The notes under the pieces are model-generated. The model was not told where the DNA came from. It ran no database searches and saw only the letters and a list, made by a program, of their open reading frames with translations. The translations under genes and the position numbers were made by a program. Below, in pieces: positions 1 through 5,594 of a DNA stretch of 9,403 bases; position 1 is the stretch's first letter, and each line of letters starts with the position of its first letter. Source of the stretch: Chloroflexota bacterium (GTDB lineage: Bacteria; Chloroflexota; Limnocylindria; P2-11E). The stretch covers positions 1 to 9,403 of the forward strand of contig VBGU01000059.1 of assembly GCA_005881085.1 (NCBI GenBank), read 5' to 3'.

Positions 1-900
1 CTCAGTTTCACCGCGCCCGCAGGGCGGATCACAGTGCTCATCGGACCATCGGGCTGCGGAAAGACGACCTCGCTTCGCATGGTGAACAGGCTGATCGAGC
101 CGACGGCGGGCCAGATCCTTATCGACGGGCAAAACATTCTCGACGAGGATCCGACCGAGCTCCGCCGGCGCATCGGGTACGTCATCCAGCAGGTCGGTCT
201 CTTTCCGCACCGAACCATCGGCGAGAACGTGGCGACGGTCCCCAAGCTTCTCGCTTGGCCAGAGGCGCGCACGCGCGCCCGCGTCGACGAGCTGCTCTCG
301 CTCATCGGTTTCGACGCCGCCCGCATGCGCGACCGCTATCCGGCGCAGCTTTCGGGCGGCGAGCGGCAGCGTGTCGGCGTAGCGCGCGCGATGGCCGCTG
401 AGCCACCGCTCATGCTGATGGACGAGCCGTTCGGCGCGGTCGACCCGATCGTCCGGGATCGCCTTCAGAACGAGTTCCTGGAGCTGCAGCGCGCGCAAGG
501 CATAACCGTGATCTTCGTGACGCACGACATCGACGAGGCCATCAAGCTTGGCGACCGCGTCGCGATCATGCGCGCCGGCAGACTGGTGCAATTCGCGCCG
601 CCGGCGGAGCTGCTCGCACACCCGGCTAACGATTTCGTCGCGCAGTTCGTCGGCAGCGATCGCGGCCTCAAGCGCCTCGCGCTCCTCACCGTCGGTGGAG
701 CGGAGCTCGACCCGCCGGTGGATCCCTCGCGGCTCGACGGCGCGCCGGTCCTTTCTCCGGCGATGACGCTCCGCGATGCGCTCTCGGAGATGCTCGTGTC
801 GGAGACGCAGGTCGGCATGGTCCGTGACGGTGACCGCTACCTGGGCGTACTCACGCTCTCGCACATCGGCAGAGTCCTTCGCACCGAGGACCGGAAATGA
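1..900 (+). CDS. opuCA: Osmoprotectant (glycine betaine/choline-type) ABC transporter ATP-binding protein, 5' partial
   Basis: ATPase subunit of a quaternary-amine importer; it hydrolyses ATP on the cytoplasmic side to drive the two permeases encoded next. The frame is open from base 1, so the true start lies upstream; the GTG at 34 sits just before the P-loop and cannot be the start. Seen in order: Walker A GPSGCGKT (bases 43-66), Q-loop in VIQQVGLFPH, ABC signature LSGGERQRV (from base 349), Walker B LMLMDEP, and the H-loop in VTHD. The end of the nucleotide-binding domain (FVGSDRGLKRL) matches OpuCA/ProV-type ATPases. Behind it, at about bases 750-890, there is room for only one CBS-like motif (TLRDALSEM ... 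YLGVLTLSHI), whereas ProV and OpuCA usually carry a pair. CBS domains sense ionic strength or nucleotides in relatives, so gating may differ. The TGA overlaps the next ATG by 4 bp. Family assignment is firm; the exact substrate is not visible. Confidence 0.93.
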   Translation, partial: LSFTAPAGRITVLIGPSGCGKTTSLRMVNRLIEPTAGQILIDGQNILDEDPTELRRRIGYVIQQVGLFPHRTIGENVATVPKLLAWPEARTRARVDELLSLIGFDAARMRDRYPAQLSGGERQRVGVARAMAAEPPLMLMDEPFGAVDPIVRDRLQNEFLELQRAQGITVIFVTHDIDEAIKLGDRVAIMRAGRLVQFAPPAELLAHPANDFVAQFVGSDRGLKRLALLTVGGAELDPPVDPSRLDGAPVLSPAMTLRDALSEMLVSETQVGMVRDGDRYLGVLTLSHIGRVLRTEDRK

Positions 901-1550
901 CCCCTGGCGAGCCTCTCATCCGCTGGGATTGGCTCGGAAGTCATGCCGGCGAGATCGGCCAACGCGTCGGTGAGCATCTCGAGCTGACGCTGATCGCGGT
1001 CGTCGTAGGTCTTGCGATCGCGTTCGTCCTCTCGGTGCTGGCGCTTCGCGTGCCTAGGCTCTACCCGCCGATCACGTGGACGACGGGGATCCTCTACACG
1101 ATCCCGAGTCTCGCCCTGTTCGCCCTGCTCGTCCCGTATACCGGCCTCTCGCTCCTCACCGCGGAGATCGGCCTGGTGAGCTACACGCTCCTCATCCTGA
1201 TCCGGAACATCGTCGCTGGCGTCCGCGGCGTGCCGGCGGAGGTCCGCGAGGCGGCGCGGGGCATGGGCTACACGGATCGGCAGATTCTCTGGCGCGTCGA
1301 GCTGCCGCTGGCGCTCGCCGTGATCTTCGCGGGGATCCGTGTCGCCACGATCACGACGATCGGCCTCGTCACGGTCACCGCGCTCATCGGCCAGGGCGGC
1401 ATGGGCTACTTCATCCTCCTCGGCATCCAGCTTTTCTTCAGCACGCCGCTCATCGTCGGCGCGCTCGGGTCGGTCATGCTCGCCGTCCTCGCCGACGGCG
1501 GTCTCGTGCTCGTCCAGCGAGCCCTCACTCCATGGACGCACGCACGGTGA
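897..1550 (+). CDS. opuCB: Osmoprotectant ABC transporter permease, first of two (OpuCB-like)
   Basis: 217-residue inner-membrane permease, the usual length for OpuCB/YehW-type subunits. About five to six hydrophobic segments are visible, beginning near residue 28. The segment with YTIPSLALFALLVP (about residues 67-80) is typical of this family. The cytoplasmic EAA loop that docks on the ATPase is clear at about residues 115-138: EVREAARGMGY followed by ILWRVELPLA. The ATG overlaps the stop of the ATPase gene (ATGA), with a GAGGA ribosome site at 886-890, six bases upstream, so translation is probably coupled. It should pair with the second permease, encoded immediately downstream, to form the transmembrane channel. 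Binding-protein-dependent transport permease is certain; which quaternary amine it carries cannot be read from the sequence. Confidence 0.92.
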   Translation: MTPGEPLIRWDWLGSHAGEIGQRVGEHLELTLIAVVVGLAIAFVLSVLALRVPRLYPPITWTTGILYTIPSLALFALLVPYTGLSLLTAEIGLVSYTLLILIRNIVAGVRGVPAEVREAARGMGYTDRQILWRVELPLALAVIFAGIRVATITTIGLVTVTALIGQGGMGYFILLGIQLFFSTPLIVGALGSVMLAVLADGGLVLVQRALTPWTHAR

Positions 1551-2230
1551 GCGCTCTCGCCAGTCTCGCGCGCTGGCTGACCGATCCCGCGAACTGGCAG
1601 GGTTCCCACGGGATCCCGGTCCGCATCCTCGAGCACATCGAGCTCTCCGGGCTATCGGTCCTGGTCGCTGTTGCGGTCGCGATGCCGATCGCGCTCTACT
1701 TCGGTCACACCGGGCGCGGCGGCTTCGTCGCGATCAATGTGGCGAACATCGGACGCGCGCTGCCGTCGCTCGCACTCCTCGCGTTCGGGTTGGTCATCGC
1801 GATATCGCTCGGTCTCGGTCTCGGTTTCTGGCCGACCGTGTTCGCGCTCGTGCCGCTCGCGATCCCGCCTGTCCTCACCAACGCGTACGTCGCGGTTCGC
1901 GAGGTCGATCGCGACGTTGTCGATGCGGCGCGCGGGATGGGGCTCAGCGAGAGCCAGATTCTTCGGTCGATCGAGGTCCCTCTCGGGCTGCCGCTCATGC
2001 TCTCCGGGATCCGCACCGCAGCTGTGAACGTCGTGGCGACAGCGACCCTTGGGGCGCTCGTTGCCGGAGGCGCGCTCGGCCGGTTCATCGTCGATGGGCT
2101 CGCGCTCCAGGAGTACGACCAGCTCATGGCCGGCGCTCTCCTCGTGGCGCTCCTCGCCATCGTTACCGAAGTCTCATTTGCTGCACTCGAGCGAGCGACG
2201 GTGCCGCCGGGAATGGTCGCCATCCGCTAG
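1532..2230 (+). CDS. opuCD: Osmoprotectant ABC transporter permease, second of two (OpuCD-like)
   Basis: Second membrane subunit of the importer, 232 residues from the ATG at 1532. The N-terminal WLTDPANWQGSHGIPVRILEH stretch is typical of OpuCD-type permeases; hydrophobic helices follow from about residue 39. The EAA loop that contacts the ATPase is at about residues 129-154 (VVDAARGMGLSESQIL, then EVPLGLP). The start is uncertain: the ATG at 1532 gives a 19-bp overlap with the first permease, while the in-frame GTG at 1547 gives a 4-bp GTGA overlap like several junctions in this window and shortens the protein by only five residues. Neither has a strong ribosome site, so coupling to the upstream gene is likely. 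It is similar to, but clearly distinct from, the first permease, as expected for a heterodimeric channel. Confidence 0.9.
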   Translation: MDARTVSALASLARWLTDPANWQGSHGIPVRILEHIELSGLSVLVAVAVAMPIALYFGHTGRGGFVAINVANIGRALPSLALLAFGLVIAISLGLGLGFWPTVFALVPLAIPPVLTNAYVAVREVDRDVVDAARGMGLSESQILRSIEVPLGLPLMLSGIRTAAVNVVATATLGALVAGGALGRFIVDGLALQEYDQLMAGALLVALLAIVTEVSFAALERATVPPGMVAIR

Positions 2231-2315
2231 GCGTTCAGGCTCGTGTCGGACCTTAGCGGTCATACTCAAAACGCGTGGCCGGCAGCCTAAGCGCTACGGC
2301 CGGGGAGGATCCCAC
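2231..2315 (+). other. Intergenic gap before the binding-protein gene
   Basis: This 85-bp stretch is the only untranslated gap inside the + strand gene chain. It contains a small 4-bp hairpin (GACC at 2249-2252, GGTC at 2258-2261) and overlapping 5-bp pairings between 2277-2283 and 2297-2303. None is followed by a T run, so I do not call a terminator. A CATACT at 2261-2266 could serve as a -10, but no matching -35 stands at the right distance. The spacing would allow an internal promoter or an mRNA processing site that raises expression of the binding protein over the membrane subunits. That is inference. Confidence 0.4.
2302..2309 (+). promoter_or_regulatory. Strong ribosome binding site of the binding-protein gene
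   Basis: GGGGAGGA lies six bases before the ATG at 2316. It fixes the start: the frame is open much further upstream (to about 2049), but only this ATG has a ribosome site and is followed directly by a lipoprotein signal peptide. It is one of the strongest Shine-Dalgarno matches in the window, in line with the high binding-protein expression usual for ABC importers. Confidence 0.8.
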
Positions 2316-3230
2316 ATGAAGCGCGGAGGAATCTTTGCGGCACTCGTCGCGGTCGCCGCCGTGGTGAGCGCCTGCGGCGGTGCCGGAGGCGGCGGGACCA
2401 AGCCCGACGTCATCGTCGGCTCGACCAACTTCTACGAGCAGATCACGCTCGGCGAGCTCTACAGCCAAATCCTTGAGGCGAACGGTTACAAGGTCACACG
2501 GAAGTTCAATCTCGGGAACCGCGAGATAGTGGAGCCGGCCCTCGAGTCGGGCCAGATCGACGTTGACGCCGAGTACCTGGCGACGCTCCTCGCATTTGTC
2601 GACAAGGACGGGACGATCGCGAAGCCCACGACCGATCCCAAGGCGACCCAGACCGGGTTGCAGAAGGCTCTCGACCCGAAGAGCCTCACCGTGCTCGACT
2701 ACGCCGCGGCGACCGACCAGAACGGATTCGTCGTGACGCAAGCCACCGCGACGTCCAAGAACCTCAAGAAGCTGAGTGACCTCGTGCCGGTCGCGAAGGA
2801 CATGGTCCTCGGCGGCCCGCCGGAGTGCCCGCAGCGTCCTTTCTGCGCGCTCGGCCTCAAGAACACGTACGGCATCACCTTCAAAGACTTCAAGCCGCTC
2901 GACACGGGTGGCCCGCTGACGATCACGGCTCTCGATGGCAAGCAGATCGACATCGGTCTTCTCTTCACCAGCGATCCGAGCATCGTGGCGAAGAACTTCG
3001 TACTTTTGGACGACGACAAGCACCTGCAGCTCGCCGACAACATCGCGCCGGTCGTGCGCAACGCGCTTCTCCAGAAGGACGACGGCACGCTCAAGCGGCT
3101 ACTCAACTCGATCAGCGCGAAGCTCACGCAGGCCGAGCTCAACGACATGAACAAGCAGGTCGCGGTCGACAAGGCAGACAGCAAGGTGGTCGCGGCCGCA
3201 TGGCTGAAGAAGCAGGGCCTCATCAAGTAA
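2316..3230 (+). CDS. opuCC: Osmoprotectant/quaternary-amine ABC transporter substrate-binding lipoprotein (OpuAC domain)
   Basis: 304-residue extracytoplasmic solute-binding protein of the glycine betaine/choline family. The start is set by the ribosome site at 2302-2309. Residues 1-20 form a lipoprotein signal: MKR, a hydrophobic stretch and the lipobox VSAC with the lipidated Cys at residue 20, so the mature protein is anchored outside the membrane. A Gly-rich linker follows, then the family start VIVGSTNFYEQITLGELY. The conserved GGPPECPQRPFC block (two cysteines) and FKPLDTGGPLTI, typical of this family, follow in the second lobe. The DLYPEYTGT-type ligand stretch of well-known OpuC proteins reads here as DVDAEYLATLLAF, keeping Glu-Tyr but losing the first Tyr and the Pro. 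Specificity (betaine, choline, carnitine or another) therefore stays open. The C-terminus (WLKKQGLIK) is a normal family ending. The last 31 bp are shared with the next gene in the -1 frame. Confidence 0.93.
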   Translation: MKRGGIFAALVAVAAVVSACGGAGGGGTKPDVIVGSTNFYEQITLGELYSQILEANGYKVTRKFNLGNREIVEPALESGQIDVDAEYLATLLAFVDKDGTIAKPTTDPKATQTGLQKALDPKSLTVLDYAAATDQNGFVVTQATATSKNLKKLSDLVPVAKDMVLGGPPECPQRPFCALGLKNTYGITFKDFKPLDTGGPLTITALDGKQIDIGLLFTSDPSIVAKNFVLLDDDKHLQLADNIAPVVRNALLQKDDGTLKRLLNSISAKLTQAELNDMNKQVAVDKADSKVVAAAWLKKQGLIK

Positions 3231-3634
3231 CCACGCACTGGACCCCGCTCGGCGGCGCGCTCCGAACGGGAGCCGCCGCCGCGGCCTGGGGAACGACCGG
3301 CGAGACCGAGGTCTTCGCTCTACACGAGGACGGCCAGGTCTGGGAACGGTACTGGGACGGGAAAAGCTGGCACGGGTGGGAATCCCTCGGAGGAGGGTTC
3401 ACTGGACAGCCGGCCGCCGCCGCGCGCGACGCCGACCGCATCGACGTGTTCGCGATCGGTGTCGACGGCGTCCTGCGCCACCGCCGGTGGGACGGAAAGC
3501 GTTGGATCGATTGGCGGGATGTCGCCGGCGCGCCGCGCGGCGGCCGCGCGGTCGCGTGCGTGTGGAGCGGTTCGCGCCTGGACGTATTCGTGTGGGGCGC
3601 GGACAGCGGCCTTCACTACGCGGATCTCGCATGA
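3200..3634 (+). CDS. Small protein with about three PLL/DUF346-type lectin-like beta-propeller repeats
   Basis: 144 residues from the ATG at 3200, which lies inside the end of the binding-protein gene (31-bp overlap, -1 frame) with AAGGTGG at 3183-3189 as a weak ribosome site; no other start lies before the first repeat. The protein is made of repeats of 45-46 residues: Trp at 14, 60 and 105, each followed by an LGG-like turn (LGG at 17-19, LGG at 63-65, VAG at 108-110), an Ala-rich strand, a D/E-V-F strand (EVFAL, DVFAI, DVFVW), a D-G turn and WDGKxW. The third unit stops short after its inner strands. This pattern resembles PLL-like/fucose-lectin propellers and DUF346 repeats, which bind sugars in known members. 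Full propellers have five or more blades, so this one would need to oligomerise or is a remnant. No signal peptide is seen. Its TGA overlaps the next ATG by 4 bp. Function is unknown; sugar binding is inference. Confidence 0.72.
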   Translation: MAEEAGPHQVTTHWTPLGGALRTGAAAAAWGTTGETEVFALHEDGQVWERYWDGKSWHGWESLGGGFTGQPAAAARDADRIDVFAIGVDGVLRHRRWDGKRWIDWRDVAGAPRGGRAVACVWSGSRLDVFVWGADSGLHYADLA

Positions 3635-4998
3635 GCGAGAGGTTCGACTTTGTGGTCATCGGCGCGGGCGTATCGGGCGAAGCCGCGGCCAGCTACGCCC
3701 GCGCCCGCGGCGCGACCGTCGCCCTCGTCGAGCGCGATCTCTTCGGCGGAACGTGCGCGTTCTGGGGCTGCATGCCGTCGAAGACGCTGCTCCACGCTGC
3801 GGAGGTCCGCGCGCACGGTGGCGAGTATCCGTGGGAGAGGGCGTCGGCGCGCCGCGACTACATGATCGTGCGCGAAGGTCGCGACTATCCCGACGACTCG
3901 GGCCACATTCGCGACTACAAGGCCGCCGGGATCGTCCCGGTGCGTGGCACGGCGAAGCTCGCCGGCCCCGGCAATGTCGTCGTGCGGACCGAGGGCCAGC
4001 CGCGCGAGCTCGAGGCGCGCGACATCGTGATCGCCGTCGGCTCTATCGGGAAGGTCCCGAAGCTCGACGGTCTCGCCGAGGCGGGCTTCTGGACGAACAA
4101 GGAAGGGACGAGCCTCCGCGAGCTGCCGCGGAGCATCGCGATCCTCGGCGCCGGACCCTCCGGTACCGAGCTGGCGCAGGTGTACGCGCGGTTCGGCGTG
4201 CGCACGACGTTGGTGAGCCCACGGCAGGTAAATCCAACGGACCACCCGCGAAGCTCCGCCCTCTTGGCAAAAGCGCTCCGCGCGGACGGTGTGGATGTGC
4301 GCGAAAACGCGCGGGCGCAGCGCATCCGGCCACGCGCCGGCAAGGGGGGCGAGCACGTCGTGCAGCTCGCCGATGGATCGACGGTGGAGGCCGCGGTCAT
4401 CGAGCTCAACGTCGGTCGCACCGCCGCGCCCGCGCTCTCGAGCCTCGGCCTCGACGCGGTCGGGATCGCGTATGACGGCAGGGATTTTCTGAAGGTTGAC
4501 GACGACACGCTTCGCGCGGCGGACCACGTCTACGCGATCGGCGACTGCATCGGGCACGAGCTCTCGACCCATCTCGGGCACTACGAGGGCGAGACCGCTG
4601 TGAAGGTCGCGCTCGGCGACGACGTCCGTGCCGACTTCAGCGCGACACCGCGCGCCGTCTACACCGACCCCGAGACGGCGGGGGTCGGCCTGCTTCTGGA
4701 CCAGGCCAAGGCCCGCGGCATCGACGCGTTCGAGGAGACCGCCGACCTTGCGACGAGTGCGAAGGGCTATGTGAGCGAGTCGGAAGGCCACGTCTCGATC
4801 GTCATCGATCGCAAGAACAAGATCGTCGTCGGCGCGTTCATCGGCGGACTGGCTGCATCGGAGGCGATCCACGAGGCGGTGCTCGCGGTCAAGCTCAAAA
4901 CGCCGATCTCGCTCCTCGCGCAGACGATCCATGCTTTCCCGACCGTGACACGCGCCATGGGCGGGCTCTTCGCGAAGGCCGATCTCGCGCTTCGGTGA
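3631..4998 (+). CDS. FAD-dependent pyridine nucleotide-disulfide oxidoreductase (dihydrolipoamide dehydrogenase-like), altered C-terminal active site
   Basis: 455-residue cytoplasmic flavoprotein of the group containing lipoamide dehydrogenase, glutathione reductase and mercuric reductase. Seen: FAD dinucleotide fold VVIGAGVSG (residues 8-16), redox disulfide GGTCAFWGCMPSK with Cys42 and Cys47, NAD(P)-binding GAGPSG (173-178), second FAD motif YAIGD (301-305) and the C-terminal dimerisation domain. Two things are odd. The catalytic HPTxxE of lipoamide dehydrogenase reads FPTVTR (436-441), so both the base His and its Glu partner are missing. After the NAD(P) fold, the acidic residue usual for NADH is replaced in LVSPRQ, which hints at NADPH. 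The enzyme probably reduces something other than free dihydrolipoamide, or works as a flavin-level reductase. Start and stop overlap both neighbours by 4 bp (ATGA, GTGA). Fold and cofactor are confident; substrate is unknown, and an lpd symbol would be misleading. Confidence 0.92.
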   Translation: MSERFDFVVIGAGVSGEAAASYARARGATVALVERDLFGGTCAFWGCMPSKTLLHAAEVRAHGGEYPWERASARRDYMIVREGRDYPDDSGHIRDYKAAGIVPVRGTAKLAGPGNVVVRTEGQPRELEARDIVIAVGSIGKVPKLDGLAEAGFWTNKEGTSLRELPRSIAILGAGPSGTELAQVYARFGVRTTLVSPRQVNPTDHPRSSALLAKALRADGVDVRENARAQRIRPRAGKGGEHVVQLADGSTVEAAVIELNVGRTAAPALSSLGLDAVGIAYDGRDFLKVDDDTLRAADHVYAIGDCIGHELSTHLGHYEGETAVKVALGDDVRADFSATPRAVYTDPETAGVGLLLDQAKARGIDAFEETADLATSAKGYVSESEGHVSIVIDRKNKIVVGAFIGGLAASEAIHEAVLAVKLKTPISLLAQTIHAFPTVTRAMGGLFAKADLALR

Positions 4999-5594
4999 GC
5001 GAGGGATATCTCACGCTGCTCGACTGGCGCCGGCGCGTCGCTGACATGTACTCGGGCGTGCGCGCGAAGCTGCCAACGGACGCCCCCGCCGCGCACGCGC
5101 TCTGGCGATCGACACGCGACGAGCTGTTTCGCGCGCACCCGCAGTCGCCCCTTCTCGAATCGGATCGATCGACCTTCCGCGGACTCCCGTACTACGACTA
5201 CGACCCGCGCTTCGCGAAGCGCGGCAGAGTGCGACCGCTTCCCGAGGAGCGCTACGACGTGGGGACGAGCACCGGTGGCGTGATCCCCTTCGTGAGGTTC
5301 GGCGTCGTCGAGCTCGACGTCGGGTCTCTCGAGATCTTCTGGCTCGACGCGTACTCGGGCGGCGTGTTCCTGCCGTTCCGCGACGCGACCGCGGGCAAGA
5401 CGACATACGGCGGTGGCCGGTATCTTCTCGACACGGCGAAGAGCGCGGACCTTGGCGCGATCGGCGACGAGCTCGTGCTCGACTTCAACTTCGCGTACCA
5501 CCCGTCCTGCCGCTACGACCCGAAGTGGGTTTGTCCGCTCGCGCCGCTCGGGAATAGGGTGCAGGTTGCCATCGAGGCAGGGGAGCGGATGTGA
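4995..5594 (+). CDS. DUF1684 family protein
   Basis: 199 residues, starting at a GTG that overlaps the previous stop (GTGA). No clear ribosome site is seen, so coupling to the upstream gene is likely. I recognise the DUF1684 pattern over nearly the full length: an N-terminal helical part (LLDWRRRVADMY, then HPQSPL at 49-54), YYDYDP (66-71), then the conserved core FLPFRDATAG (125-134), TYGGGRYLLDT (137-147), LDFNFAYHPSC (162-172) and WVCPLAPLGNR (178-188). Cys172 and Cys180 belong to the conserved core and, with nearby aromatic and Asn/Asp residues, could form a binding site; that is inference. There is no signal peptide or membrane helix, so it should be cytoplasmic. The family has no established biochemical function that I know of. 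Tight coupling to a disulfide oxidoreductase and an exporter suggests a shared task. Confidence 0.88.
   Translation: MSEGYLTLLDWRRRVADMYSGVRAKLPTDAPAAHALWRSTRDELFRAHPQSPLLESDRSTFRGLPYYDYDPRFAKRGRVRPLPEERYDVGTSTGGVIPFVRFGVVELDVGSLEIFWLDAYSGGVFLPFRDATAGKTTYGGGRYLLDTAKSADLGAIGDELVLDFNFAYHPSCRYDPKWVCPLAPLGNRVQVAIEAGERM
5579..5585 (+). promoter_or_regulatory. Ribosome binding site for the MFS transporter gene
   Basis: AGGGGAG lies five bases before the GTG at 5591, inside the end of the DUF1684 gene. It supports the GTG start that overlaps the upstream TGA. Confidence 0.7.

Noticed and set aside
2049..2315. N-terminal extension of the binding protein
   Set aside because: The frame is open, but it overlaps the second permease, reads as a Ser/Arg-rich shadow, and would bury the lipoprotein signal. 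The ATG at 2316 has a strong ribosome site.
2825..3199. N-terminal extension of the lectin-like protein
   Set aside because: It would lie entirely within the binding-protein gene and reads as Arg/His/Gln-rich shadow. Repeats start only after 3200.
3180..3235. Programmed -1 frameshift fusing the binding protein to the lectin-like repeats
   Set aside because: The frames are in -1 relation, but I find no slippery heptamer, the binding protein ends with a normal family C-terminus, and an ATG with a weak ribosome site is available at 3200.
3376..3630. N-terminal extension of the oxidoreductase
   Set aside because: Arg-rich shadow of the lectin-like gene. The FAD motif starts eight residues after the ATG at 3631, as usual in the family.
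3616..4932. A 438-codon open frame on the minus strand opposite the oxidoreductase gene
   Set aside because: It is very rich in Arg, Asp, Glu and His with no recognisable motif, as expected for the antisense of a high-GC gene. The + strand frame has full disulfide oxidoreductase motifs.
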